Positions 1-8,242 of a stretch of 64,000 nucleotides of DNA are shown in pieces. The position numbers were made by a program, and so were the translations under genes. Source of the DNA: Desulfosarcina ovata subsp. ovata. Lineage in GTDB: Bacteria; Desulfobacterota; Desulfobacteria; Desulfobacterales; Desulfosarcinaceae. The stretch lies in NCBI RefSeq assembly GCF_009689005.1, contig NZ_AP021879.1:2852001-2916000 (forward strand), in the 5' to 3' direction. The notes below the pieces were generated by a model, which did not search any database, was not told the origin of the DNA, and worked only from the letters and a program-made list of their open reading frames with translations. Position 1 is the first letter of the stretch, and every line of letters starts with the position of its first letter.

Positions 1-1707
1 AACGACACCATCCGCATCATCGGTGTAGAACCGTACCTGGGGCACCGCCTGCAGGGTCTGAAAAACATGAAGGAGGCCTACCAGCCGGAAATTTTCGACA
101 AACACCAGCTGGACGAAAAGGTCAACGTGGAGGATGAGCCGGCCTTTGAGATGACCCGGCGCCTGGCCCGCGAGGAGGGCCTCATGGTGGGCATGAGCAG
201 CGGCGCCGCCATGCTGGTGGCCACCCAAGTTGCCGGCACACTGGAAAGCGGAACCGTGGTGGTCATTTTTCCGGACGGTGGCGAGCGGTACCTTTCCACC
301 CCCCTGTTTGACGTGCAGGAGAAGATCGACCTGGTTCTCTTCAACACCATGACCCGCAAGAAAGAACGTTTCCTGCCGATCAACCCGGGCAAGGTGGCCA
401 TGTACGCCTGCGGCCCCACGGCCCATGATCGCATGCATGTGGGCGAGGCGCGCCGTTTCGTATTCAACGACCTTCTGGCCCGCTACCTGGCTTACCGGGG
501 CTATGCGGTCAAACAGGTCATGAATATCACCGACCTGGACGACAAGACCATCGAGGGCTCCGAGGCCGCCGGCATGTCCCTGGAGGATTTCACCGGCATG
601 CACATCGAGGCCTTTCACCGGGATCTGGCCACCTTGGGGGTCCGGCCGGCCAATCACTATCCGAAGGCCAGCGAACATGTGGACGACATGGTCCATCTGG
701 CCGAACGGCTGGTTAAGAAAGGCTATGCCTACGAGAAGCTGCGCTCGATCTACTTCGATATCTCCCGTTTCAAGGATTACGGCCGGCTGTCGGGGGTTGA
801 TATCAACAAGATCCGCATCGGTGCCACCGTGGATCTGGAGGAATACGAAAAAGACAACCCGCGCGATTTCACCCTGCTCAAGCGCACGCGCCTGTCCGAA
901 CTCAAGCGGGGGATCTACACCAAAACCGACTGGGGCAACATGCGCCCCTCCTGGCACCTGCAGTGTGCGGCCATGTCCATGCATTATCTCGGGGATAACT
1001 ACGACATCCACTGTGCCGGCCGGGAACTGGTCTTTCCGCACCATGAAAACGAGATCGCCATTGCCGGGGCCCTGACCGGCAAAAGCCTGGCCCGCTACTG
1101 GATTCACTGCGACCGCGTGCTGGTGGACGGAAAAAAAGTGGCGGAGACAGGGGATCGCCTGACCGTCCAGAGCCTGCTGGACATGGGCTTCAGCGGCCGC
1201 GAGATCCGCTACTGGCTGATTTCGGTGAACTATCGCAAGCCGGTGATCTTTTCGGTGGCGCGCCTCGATCGGGCACGCAAGACCCTGGCCCGCCTGGACG
1301 CCTGCATCCGTGCGCTCAAGGGAGTTCGCGGCGGCACTCCGTATGCCGAGCTGGACCAGCTGTGCTACGACATCAAAAACGGCTTCACCACCGCCATGGA
1401 TGACGACCTGAACATCTCCGCAGCCCTGGCCGTGCTGTTCACCGTGGTCAAACGCATCAACACCTTGATCCTGGATGGCGATATCGATGCCGCCGGCGCG
1501 CAAAAAGTACTGGAGGCATTGGCACGCATCAACACGGTGATCCATATTTTCGATTTCGAAGACGAGATCCGAGATCCGGCGGTGCAGCAGCTGATCGACC
1601 AGCGCGATCGGGCCCGGCAGGAAAAAGACTGGGCCCTGGCCGACCGCCTGAGGGATCAGTTGCTGGCCATGGGCGTGGTCCTGCGCGATGAAAAAACTGG
1701 AGCCTGA
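1..1707 (+). CDS. Cysteine synthase - cysteinyl-tRNA synthetase-like fusion (5' end outside window)
   Basis: The frame is open from base 1, so the N-terminus lies outside the window. The first ~105 codons are the C-terminal part of a PLP-dependent cysteine synthase (MSSGAA, then FPDGGERYLST). From about codon 110 a class I cysteinyl-tRNA synthetase-like domain follows over its usual ~460 residues. The zinc ligands are recognisable: Cys in YACGPT, Cys in WHLQCAAM and His in FPHHENE. The HIGH motif is diverged to HVGE, the usual HGGGSDL reads HCAGREL, and the KMSKS loop is replaced by KKVAET (bases 1132-1149). Substrate (O-acetylserine plus sulfide) and product use thus sit in one polypeptide. 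Loss of KMSKS makes normal aminoacylation doubtful; the domain may have another cysteine-activating role. Confidence 0.85.
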   Translation, partial: NDTIRIIGVEPYLGHRLQGLKNMKEAYQPEIFDKHQLDEKVNVEDEPAFEMTRRLAREEGLMVGMSSGAAMLVATQVAGTLESGTVVVIFPDGGERYLSTPLFDVQEKIDLVLFNTMTRKKERFLPINPGKVAMYACGPTAHDRMHVGEARRFVFNDLLARYLAYRGYAVKQVMNITDLDDKTIEGSEAAGMSLEDFTGMHIEAFHRDLATLGVRPANHYPKASEHVDDMVHLAERLVKKGYAYEKLRSIYFDISRFKDYGRLSGVDINKIRIGATVDLEEYEKDNPRDFTLLKRTRLSELKRGIYTKTDWGNMRPSWHLQCAAMSMHYLGDNYDIHCAGRELVFPHHENEIAIAGALTGKSLARYWIHCDRVLVDGKKVAETGDRLTVQSLLDMGFSGREIRYWLISVNYRKPVIFSVARLDRARKTLARLDACIRALKGVRGGTPYAELDQLCYDIKNGFTTAMDDDLNISAALAVLFTVVKRINTLILDGDIDAAGAQKVLEALARINTVIHIFDFEDEIRDPAVQQLIDQRDRARQEKDWALADRLRDQLLAMGVVLRDEKTGA

Positions 1708-1757
1708 CCACAGTTCCGCTACTATCAGTGTATAAGATAATGTTTCCGGAGAATATC

Positions 1758-2753
1758 ATGACACCCGTATATATGCCCTTCACCTACCTGTCCGCAGCCA
1801 CCGCCGGCCGCCTGAACCGACTGGTGGGGACGCTCGTCGTTTACCAGCCGGTTGAAAGCGGGATTTCCGAAGGGCTCACCGCCCTGGCCGCCGACGGCGG
1901 CATCGACATCCGCACGCCCATCACCCGGGACGATGAGCGGTTGGAGGCCGCCCTGGCCGAATTCACCCAGTGGGCGCGCCTCAATCCCGGAAAAACGACC
2001 GCCGGGGCCGGTTTTTTCAGTGCCCGGCAGGGGGAGGTGCCCTTTTTTGATGAAAGCACCATCAACCAGATCCGTTCGGACATAAAAAATTACGGCACAC
2101 CGGACGCCGGAAGCGAGCCGGATGATTCAGAATTCAGCGCCCGCCTGTTTCTGGCCGTGGCCCAGGACAATGATCGCACCACCGACGGTCTGGACAACGA
2201 TCTCAACCGGTTCAAGGCCATGGAAGCCGATTTCCTCGACTCCCTGGACGGCGCGGACGAAGCCGGCTTCAACCGGCATGGCGCCGGCGGTGAGCTCTGG
2301 AGGGAGGATCCGGGCGCCCGGCAGACCATCCAGCGCATCCGCGCCTGGTCCACCCTGGCCCTGGCGGACAGCAGGCTGCCCGACCTTTTGGTGACCACCA
2401 GTCCGGCGGTCGTCGACACCCTGCAGGAAACTTTCGCCGACACGCTTCGCCTCGACACACTGGCCACGATCCGGATGTCGTTACCGGACGCCCCGGAGGT
2501 GCCGCCGCTAAATGCGGTGCTGTCCGACCTGACCGGCCAGGCCGATTTTTCGGCGGATGACCTTGCCCCCTTTACCGATCTGGCCGAATCGGAACCAGAC
2601 CATACGGCCGTCACGGTCACCCTGCTGGCCGCGGTCGGCCACCGTCCGGCTGCCGTGATCGCTGCCATGGCCCCGGGGGCTGTCTTGCGCGGTGAGGAAA
2701 ACGGGAGCGGGCAGGCGACGCGTCACACCTTGATTCTATTGGTGCAAAACTGA
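1758..2753 (+). CDS. Conserved hypothetical protein, no recognised domain
   Basis: I do not recognise this 331-residue protein. An in-frame ATG at 1728 exists, but the start at 1758 is preferred because CGGAG lies seven bases upstream and the shorter protein begins naturally (MTPVYMPFTYLS). It is acidic, has no signal peptide or membrane segment, and its C-terminal half is rich in Leu, Ala and Asp, suggesting an alpha/beta cytoplasmic protein. Codon use matches its neighbours. It stands alone between the cysteine synthase fusion and ferredoxin and is followed by a strong hairpin. Function unknown. Confidence 0.7.
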   Translation: MTPVYMPFTYLSAATAGRLNRLVGTLVVYQPVESGISEGLTALAADGGIDIRTPITRDDERLEAALAEFTQWARLNPGKTTAGAGFFSARQGEVPFFDESTINQIRSDIKNYGTPDAGSEPDDSEFSARLFLAVAQDNDRTTDGLDNDLNRFKAMEADFLDSLDGADEAGFNRHGAGGELWREDPGARQTIQRIRAWSTLALADSRLPDLLVTTSPAVVDTLQETFADTLRLDTLATIRMSLPDAPEVPPLNAVLSDLTGQADFSADDLAPFTDLAESEPDHTAVTVTLLAAVGHRPAAVIAAMAPGAVLRGEENGSGQATRHTLILLVQN

Positions 2754-2806
2754 CCAAAAATCCGATGAAAGGCCCAGCTGACAAGGAATAAATAGCGATT
2801 TCGGGG

Positions 2807-2833
2807 AGCGTTGAAAAAAAGATTTTCAACGCT
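2807..2833 (+). terminator. Hairpin downstream of the hypothetical gene
   Basis: An 11-bp perfect stem (AGCGTTGAAAA at 2807-2817 with its complement at 2823-2833) and a 5-nt loop lie 54 bases after the stop codon. The T-rich stretch CTGTTTTATTTA follows at some distance, so it is a plausible but imperfect intrinsic terminator. Confidence 0.5.
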
Positions 2834-2859
2834 TGACGGGCTGTTTTATTTAGTATAAG
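2833..2859 (+). promoter_or_regulatory. Possible sigma-70 promoter for ferredoxin
   Basis: TTGACG (2833-2838) and TATAAG (2854-2859) resemble -35 and -10 boxes, but the 15-nt spacer is shorter than the usual 16-18. The position about 80 bases before the ferredoxin ATG is suitable. Confidence 0.3.
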
Positions 2860-2937
2860 CCCTTTTCCATTAAATGAGAACAGATGTTGATAATTGGATC
2901 AACACGAATTGAACCTAATTGAAAGGAGGCTTTTAAC

Positions 2938-3126
2938 ATGGCTTTTACCCCGAGCGTTGACGAGTCAAAATGCGTAGGCTGCGAAGAGTGCGTTGATGTT
3001 TGTCCCGTGGAAGTATTCGAGATGCAGGATGAAAAATCCGTTCCGGTAAACGCGGAAGAGTGCCTCGGCTGCGAAAGCTGCGTGGAAGTGTGCGAAGAGG
3101 GCGCCATCAGCGTCGAAGAGACCTAA
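2938..3126 (+). CDS. 2[4Fe-4S] ferredoxin
   Basis: A 62-residue clostridial-type ferredoxin. Two cysteine clusters, CVGCEECVDVCP and CLGCESCVEVCE, each have the CxxCxxCxxxC spacing and would hold two low-potential [4Fe-4S] clusters. The second lacks the usual proline after the last Cys. The protein is strongly acidic, as expected for a soluble electron carrier. A near-perfect ribosome site (AAAGGAGG) lies just before the ATG. It is monocistronic, with its own terminator. It could supply electrons to the Hdr-type complexes encoded later in the window, but that is inference. Confidence 0.95.
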   Translation: MAFTPSVDESKCVGCEECVDVCPVEVFEMQDEKSVPVNAEECLGCESCVEVCEEGAISVEET

Positions 3127-3151
3127 TCTTTTGCGGCTGCCAAAATTTTCC

Positions 3152-3188
3152 AACCCCCGTCGGACCGATCCGCCGGGGGTTTCTTTTT
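3152..3188 (+). terminator. Rho-independent terminator after ferredoxin
   Basis: An 8-bp GC-rich stem (AACCCCCG at 3152-3159, CGGGGGTT at 3174-3181) is followed by TTCTTTTTT. It separates ferredoxin from the methyltransferase gene. Confidence 0.85.
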
Positions 3189-3206
3189 TCTGAGGACAGG
3201 GGGAAC

Positions 3207-3716
3207 ATGCAACGCTATCAGATTGTCGAAACAACCTTCGGCTATGCAGCGGTGGCCTTTGATGCCCGGCCCTTCAGGCTGCTGGCGGTCCACCTGCCGC
3301 GGACCGATCTGAATTCTCTCTGTCAGGCAATGGACGAGCAGTATGGGCGGATCGACAATGCCGATGCCGATGCCCGGGCCATCGGGGCCAGCCTGGTGCG
3401 CTATTTTGACGGTGGACGCATCGAGATCCCCTGGTCGGTAATGGACCTGTCCGGTTTTACCCCTTCCCAACAGGCCGTTTACCGTGCCGTGACCACCATC
3501 CCATACGGTCAGACCTTATCCTACGGTCAGGTGGCCAAAATGGCCAACCGGCCCCGGGCGGCCCGGTTCGTAGGCAATACCATGGCGAACAACCGCTATC
3601 CTGTATTAATTCCCTGCCACCGGGTAATCAAGAGCGATGGATCGATCGGCGGTTTTGGCGGCAGGGCCTGCGATACCGATCTCAAACGGCGCATGTTGGC
3701 CCTGGAAGCCGCCTGA
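3207..3716 (+). CDS. ogt: Methylated-DNA--protein-cysteine methyltransferase (Ogt/MGMT)
   Basis: A 169-residue suicide DNA-repair protein that transfers the methyl group from O6-methylguanine to its own cysteine. The signature IPCHRVI carries the acceptor Cys at residue 137, and the DNA-binding segment with IPYGQTLSYGQVA precedes it. The frame is open upstream through the ferredoxin gene, but the ATG at 3207 after AGGGGGAA, just past the ferredoxin terminator, gives the normal family length. It converges with tsaD across a short gap. Confidence 0.9.
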   Translation: MQRYQIVETTFGYAAVAFDARPFRLLAVHLPRTDLNSLCQAMDEQYGRIDNADADARAIGASLVRYFDGGRIEIPWSVMDLSGFTPSQQAVYRAVTTIPYGQTLSYGQVAKMANRPRAARFVGNTMANNRYPVLIPCHRVIKSDGSIGGFGGRACDTDLKRRMLALEAA

Positions 3717-3788
3717 ACGTTCACTTCTTACTATCGCATTGAAACCTGGCGTCCGTCGACCGGCGGTCGTGCCCCATGTCGGCCCGGA

Positions 3789-4799
3789 TTATCCCCGGGG
3801 CCGGAACTTCACCCGAGAATACACATCATCATCCAAGCCGGCGCGTTCACCGGTAGCCAGACGATGGTAGCCTACCGCAGCCACCATGGCGGCATTGTCT
3901 CCACAAAGCTCAATGGACGGGATGTGCACCCGGATCCCGTCTGCGGCCGCATCACGGGTAACGGCCTCGCGTAGCCCCCGGTTGGCGGCAACCCCGCCCA
4001 CCACGGCCAGGTGCGCACACCCCTTGGCCTTTGCCGCATGAATGATTTTAAAGGTCAGTACATCCACCACAGCGGCCTGAAAACCGGCGGCGATATCGGC
4101 CTGGTCGCCGGGTGAGGGATCCGGGTGGAGCTGCAGGTGGCGCATGACCGCCGACTTGATCCCACTGAAAGAGAAATCGAACTCGGCCTTGTCCAGGTAG
4201 GGACGCGTAAACACGACCTTCGTCGGGTCACCCTGGGCGGCCAACCGGTCGATGACCACACCGCCGGGATACCCCAGGCCCAGCATCTTGGCTACCTTGT
4301 CATAGGCTTCGCCGGCAGCGTCGTCGCGGGTCTGGCCCATGGGGTGGAAGTCGCGGTGGGAGGTGACATGGTAGATGCTGGTGTGGCCACCGGAGACCAA
4401 AAGGGCCACAAAGGGAAAGGCCGGCGGGTCGGCCTCCAGAAACACGGAATTGATATGCCCTTCCAGATGGTCCACACCAACCCAGGGAATTCCATGGCCG
4501 AAGGCGAACCCTTTGGCAAAGGAGAATCCCACCAGAAGGGAGCCGATCAGGCCGGGCCCCTGGGTGACGGCCACACCATCGATCTTCTTGGCCGGGATGC
4601 CCGATTCGGCGATGGCCTGATCGACCACCGGGACGATGGCTTCGATATGCTTGCGCGAGGCCAATTCCGGCACCACACCGCCGTACGGATGGTGAACGGC
4701 GACCTGTGAAGCCACCACCGAGGCCAGCACTTCGCATCCGTTGCGAACCACGGCCGCTGCCGTCTCGTCGCAGGAGGATTCAATACCCAAAACGATCAT
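3789..4799 (-). CDS. tsaD: tRNA N6-threonylcarbamoyladenosine transferase TsaD
   Basis: 336 residues, the usual length. TsaD (Kae1/YgjD family, ASKHA fold) transfers the threonylcarbamoyl group to A37 of ANN-decoding tRNAs, working with TsaB, TsaC and TsaE. Seen: N-terminal MIVLGIESSCDETA, the metal-binding HLEGH, SGGHTS and the C-terminal GDNAAM segment. The start at 4799 is chosen because AGGGAA lies seven bases upstream; a longer frame starting at 4826 adds nine unlikely residues. It follows the purM terminator, so probably has its own promoter. Confidence 0.95.
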   Translation of the reverse strand: MIVLGIESSCDETAAAVVRNGCEVLASVVASQVAVHHPYGGVVPELASRKHIEAIVPVVDQAIAESGIPAKKIDGVAVTQGPGLIGSLLVGFSFAKGFAFGHGIPWVGVDHLEGHINSVFLEADPPAFPFVALLVSGGHTSIYHVTSHRDFHPMGQTRDDAAGEAYDKVAKMLGLGYPGGVVIDRLAAQGDPTKVVFTRPYLDKAEFDFSFSGIKSAVMRHLQLHPDPSPGDQADIAAGFQAAVVDVLTFKIIHAAKAKGCAHLAVVGGVAANRGLREAVTRDAAADGIRVHIPSIELCGDNAAMVAAVGYHRLATGERAGLDDDVYSRVKFRPRG

Positions 4800-4848
4800 A
4801 CTTTTTCCCTGTAAAATAAACCCCAATGTCGCATAAAAATGAACGCGT

Positions 4849-4895
4849 AAAAAACAAAAACCGGAACGACGGTCGTTTGCACCGACCCGTTCCGG
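4849..4895 (-). terminator. Rho-independent terminator of the purM transcript
   Basis: Reading the minus strand, an 8-bp stem CCGGAACG/CGTTCCGG (4861-4868, 4888-4895) continues after a 2-nt bulge into GGTCG/CGACC and is followed by TTTTTGTTTTTT. It is a strong terminator about 230 bases past the purM stop, so the transcript includes the small frame at 4929-5078. Confidence 0.85.
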
Positions 4896-4928
4896 CTAAA
4901 CCGGTTTTTCACCCAATCCGAGAGGCGC

Positions 4929-5078
4929 CTATTTGGATGGCGCCGGTTTCACTGTTGCCGCTTTTTTTGCAGGTCCCGCACCGGGATGCCGTATGCCGGG
5001 CGCTCAGGACTTGCAGATGGGCTGTTTTTTCTGCCCCTCGGCAATCCATTCGAACAGGCGGGTAATTTTTTTTAACAT
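4929..5078 (-). CDS. Small protein downstream of purM; 24 aa, or 49 aa if in-frame TGA is selenocysteine
   Basis: An ATG at 5078 with TGGAG upstream opens a frame of 24 codons ending QKKQPICKS, then TGA (5006-5004). The same frame continues for 24 codons without another stop to TAG, ending in a Lys/Ala/Pro-rich tail (VKPAPSK). If the TGA is read as selenocysteine the sequence is CKSU, a CxxU redox motif. Downstream of the TGA a hairpin forms: GCATCCCG, loop GTG, CGGGA, 2-nt bulge, TGC, with the loop GU about 22 nt after TGA, in the range for bacterial SECIS elements. The frame lies between purM and its terminator. It may instead be just a 24-residue peptide or untranslated trailer. Confidence 0.35.
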
Positions 5079-5122
5079 GACGGTTTGTCTCCAGGACGGC
5101 CCATCCCGAGCCTACGAAAGGA

Positions 5123-6169
5123 TCAGACCAACTGAACGCGGGATCGGGCATTTTTACGGGTTTTGGTCACCTCGCCGATTACCCAGGCTTTTTCTCCGCT
5201 GCCGCCAAGCCGGTTGAGAACATCCTGGGCGTTCTCCTCGGGAACCACTGCCACCAGACCGATGCCATTGTTGAAGGTGCGCATCATTTCCTTCTCATCC
5301 ACGTTGCCGGCGGCCTGCAGGAATCCGAAGATCGGCGGGATTTCCCAGGACCCCTTGTTGATGGTGATGCCGCAGGCCTGGGGGATAACCCGGATAATGT
5401 TGTCCATAATGCCGCCGCCGGTAATGTGCGCCAACCCCTGGATGGGCAGGTCACGGACCAGGTGCTGAATGGTTTCCGAGTAGATGCGGGTGGGAATGAT
5501 CAACTCTTCGCCAAGGGTTTTGCCCAATTCGGGAACATGGCTGTCCACCGTCAGGCCCAGTACATCAAAGCAGATTTTGCGAACCAGGGAGAACCCGTTG
5601 CTGTGCAGGCCGCTGGAGGCGATACCGATGATCTGGTGGCCGGGACGAATTTCGGAGCCGTCCACGATTTTGGGATTGTCCACCAGCCCTACGGCAAAAC
5701 CGGCCAGATCGTATTCGTTGTCGCGATAGAACCCCGGCATTTCGGCGGTTTCTCCGCCGATCAGGGCACAATCGGCCTGGATGCACCCCTCACCGACTCC
5801 TTTGATGATATCGGTGACCGTTTCGCTTTTCAGTTTTCCCGTGGCCAGGTAGTCGAGGAAAAAAAGGGGCCGTGCGCCCTGTACGGCAATATCGTTGACA
5901 CACATGGCCACCAGGTCGATGCCCACCGTATCGTGGCAATCCATGAGAAAGGCAATTTTCAATTTGGTGCCCACCCCGTCGGTAGAGCTGACCAGCACCG
6001 GGCTTTCCATGGTGTTGGTGTTCAGGGAAAACAACCCCCCGAATCCGCCAATCTCACCCATCACACCGGTCCGGCGGGTCTGTTTGGCGATCTGCTTGAT
6101 GCTCTCAACGAGGTTGTCCGCCTTGTCGATGTCGACGCCGGCATCGGCGTAGGTCAGCTTTTTCTTCAT
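5123..6169 (-). CDS. purM: Phosphoribosylformylglycinamidine cyclo-ligase (AIR synthetase)
   Basis: 348 residues, the expected length. PurM closes the imidazole ring of AIR from FGAM with ATP in purine synthesis. Seen: the N-terminal YADAGVDIDKAD, the GGFGGLF segment, SSTDGVGTKL, GGETAEMPG and HITGGG motifs of the PurM/AIRS ATP-binding superfamily. An AGGAG eight bases upstream supports the ATG at 6169. It appears to head a transcript that runs through a small frame to the terminator at 4849-4895. Confidence 0.97.
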   Translation of the reverse strand: MKKKLTYADAGVDIDKADNLVESIKQIAKQTRRTGVMGEIGGFGGLFSLNTNTMESPVLVSSTDGVGTKLKIAFLMDCHDTVGIDLVAMCVNDIAVQGARPLFFLDYLATGKLKSETVTDIIKGVGEGCIQADCALIGGETAEMPGFYRDNEYDLAGFAVGLVDNPKIVDGSEIRPGHQIIGIASSGLHSNGFSLVRKICFDVLGLTVDSHVPELGKTLGEELIIPTRIYSETIQHLVRDLPIQGLAHITGGGIMDNIIRVIPQACGITINKGSWEIPPIFGFLQAAGNVDEKEMMRTFNNGIGLVAVVPEENAQDVLNRLGGSGEKAWVIGEVTKTRKNARSRVQLV

Positions 6170-6486
6170 TCAGGCACTCCTGGCTTGTATTCGGCTGGCT
6201 TGCAAGTGGGTGTAAAAATAAACTGATACCGCCGAAAAGTCAAACTTAATTCAGGGGGCGTCATCTCACACCTCTTTTCCGTTTCTCTCCAGACGTATCC
6301 CTGTCAAACGCCGGGATTATCCGGTGATGCCTCGATTTTTGAAAAACCGATCAGGATTGGAAGCGCCTTGGCGGGTAGCGTTGAACATCGCTTTTCACAA
6401 TCGTCGCAATCAGGGGGAAAGGAAAAAACCGCAAACTATTCCTGATAGTTAAAAATAGAATGGGAGAATTATTTATTTCCGGCAAC
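6170..6486. other. Intergenic region upstream of purM (317 bp)
   Basis: No gene, strong hairpin or repeat was seen. It contains the purM leader (AGGAG at about 6178) and the 3' trailer of the double-cubane protein gene. No convincing promoter boxes were found. Confidence 0.5.
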
Positions 6487-7650
6487 CTAAAGCATTTCCA
6501 AGTAAGCCTCGATCCGCACGCGCAGCTGTTCGGTGTCGCTCTCTGCGTAGTCGGTCTCCAGGTGCAGGCTGGAAAAACCGAATTTGTCCTGGATGAACGT
6601 ATTGATGCAATACGCCTCAACATTGTAGGTGTGGCAGGCCTGCCAGGTCAGGTCGATGACCCCGTCCACCGCAAAATCGGTGATCATCTGCGCCAGAAGG
6701 GTGAATCGGCCGGCATTGGGGCTCATCACCGAACAGGGCGTGGCCAGGTATTGTTCGGCCAGGGCATCCATAGGCGCTTTCTTCTCGTCCACCTCAAAGG
6801 CCTGTTTGTATCCGGAACAGTTCTCGAAAGCCACCACGTCGGCGCCGCCCTGTTCGACAATCTTGACCACCTTCTCGCTGCCCAGGCCGATGGGGACGCC
6901 GGTGATCAGGATGCGCCTGCGGCGCCGGCTCGACTTACCCTTGGGCCGGAAGGCGCCGCTTCCGGATTCGGCAACCACGGCGTTCATCAGGGCGATGCCC
7001 TTCTCCTTGTCGGCCAGAAATCCGACCTTGAAGAGAATCTCCAGCAGCAAGGATCCGCTCAAGGGCGCCGGCATCCTCTGGTTGAGGTCCATTACCGCCT
7101 TGCGGGCTCGCCGTTCCCGGTTCATCAGGTCAATGGCGCCGCCGAGTCGCGCGTCGGTGATGGGGATCCCGGTCTGCGCCTCGACGATGGCCCTGAACCG
7201 TTCCAGTTCGCTACGCCACAGGGAAAAGGCCATGGCCGAATCCTGTCTTTGGGGCAGTTGCAGCACATGGGTGGTCTTGTGCGCGCCAAGCAGCTCGAAC
7301 ATCTTCTTCTTGCCGTCGCAGGTGGTGTCACCAACGATAATGTCCGAAAAGCGGAAGAACGGACAGGTATCGGTGATGGCAAAACCGAAACTGCTTTTGA
7401 TCAGGGGGCAGAGGTTGCGCGGCAGGACCGCTTCGGCCTCCGGGATGGGATCGTTGCGGGTGCCGCACAGCGGCAGGGGGATGGCGTCGGCCGCCACGGC
7501 AATCTCCGTGGGGGAGTAGAGACAGTAGAAACCGATCGCCGAACGGCCGTCGGATTTCAGCCGTTCGATGTCCAGAAGGTTCTCTTCGGTAATCTGTTGC
7601 AGTCGGTTCAGGATCGTCCGGGCACCCTGGCCATTACCGGGTTTGTTCAT
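6487..7650 (-). CDS. Double-cubane-cluster protein, YjiM type (2-hydroxyacyl-CoA dehydratase D-like)
   Basis: About 387 residues, co-linear with Escherichia coli YjiM over the whole length. Shared landmarks: GFYCLYSPTEIAVAADA, LPRNLCPLIKSS, ITDTCPFFRFSD, GDTTCDGKKKM, ENCSGYK, TWQACHTYNVEA and the C-terminal RIEAYLEML. The conserved cysteines are those that hold the double-cubane [8Fe-9S] cluster in this family, which reduces small molecules at low potential with an ATP-driven activase; the natural substrate is not established. No activase (YjiL/HgdC) gene lies next to it. An AGGAG at 7662-7666 precedes both a TTG (7653) and the ATG (7650); ATG is preferred. Confidence 0.85.
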   Translation of the reverse strand: MNKPGNGQGARTILNRLQQITEENLLDIERLKSDGRSAIGFYCLYSPTEIAVAADAIPLPLCGTRNDPIPEAEAVLPRNLCPLIKSSFGFAITDTCPFFRFSDIIVGDTTCDGKKKMFELLGAHKTTHVLQLPQRQDSAMAFSLWRSELERFRAIVEAQTGIPITDARLGGAIDLMNRERRARKAVMDLNQRMPAPLSGSLLLEILFKVGFLADKEKGIALMNAVVAESGSGAFRPKGKSSRRRRRILITGVPIGLGSEKVVKIVEQGGADVVAFENCSGYKQAFEVDEKKAPMDALAEQYLATPCSVMSPNAGRFTLLAQMITDFAVDGVIDLTWQACHTYNVEAYCINTFIQDKFGFSSLHLETDYAESDTEQLRVRIEAYLEML

Positions 7651-7778
7651 CAATGCAAATTCTCCTGGTTGAGGACAAATACATCTTTTTCCATGGTCGG
7701 CGGAACCAAGTCAAATAGGTAATCCGGATGGCCGGTATTCTCCTCATCCAGATTTTGGATAGTATCTCTCCGGTTGCA

Positions 7779-7800
7779 GCGAAGTGGTCATCCACTTCGC
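7779..7800. other. Perfect 9-bp hairpin
   Basis: GCGAAGTGG and its complement CCACTTCGC flank TCAT. It lies between the decayed channel gene and the double-cubane gene and lacks a U-tract, so it may be an RNA-stability element or a terminator remnant. Confidence 0.4.
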
Positions 7801-7817
7801 ATCCGAATGCATTCAGG

Positions 7818-8040
7818 CTATTTTGAAGGTCGCAGGTACGCCCCCCAGTAACCGAGCCCGACGAACACAGCCCCACCGATAACGTTGCCGATGGTCACGG
7901 GAACCAGGTTTTTGACCAAAAAGGCGCTCCAGGTGATGGTGGAGACCACGAGGTTGTTGCCGGTAAACAGCTCCGCGCCGGCGATGACCACCAGCATGAG
8001 GCCGAGGCTGTAGCCGGTGGTATCACGGTTTGTGGAATCA
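7818..8040 (-). pseudogene. Remnant of a formate/nitrite transporter (FNT family)
   Basis: The minus strand encodes about 70 residues ending in a TAG at 7820-7818. It contains the FNT filter-region motif AGAELFTGNN and, only about 14 residues later, the C-terminal family motif NLVPVTIGNVIGG followed by GYWGAYLR. In intact FocA/FNT proteins these motifs are about 150 residues apart, so a central block is deleted. No proper N-terminus is present. Presumably once a formate, nitrite or hydrosulfide channel; no longer functional. Confidence 0.7.
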
Positions 8041-8242
8041 TGCTTGAATATCGCAAGGGGCGGATTGGGTCGTAAACCGAATGAGTGCTGAGAAATTTAC
8101 AAATGTTCAATATAACAATAAATACCGTTACACTTAATCATTTGACAAGCCGTGTGATAAAAAATAGAGACCGTTTTGGACAATTGGCTAAACCTTCAAT
8201 GATCGCGGTCAAACACGATCACCTTTATTGGTGAGTCCCATC

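Noticed and set aside
6460..7722. 420-codon open frame on the plus strand
   Set aside because: Antisense shadow of the double-cubane protein gene, which matches a known family along its length.
8142..8170. TTGACA followed by A/T-rich DNA as a promoter for the lipoprotein gene
   Set aside because: No acceptable -10 hexamer at 16-18 bases; left out of the features.
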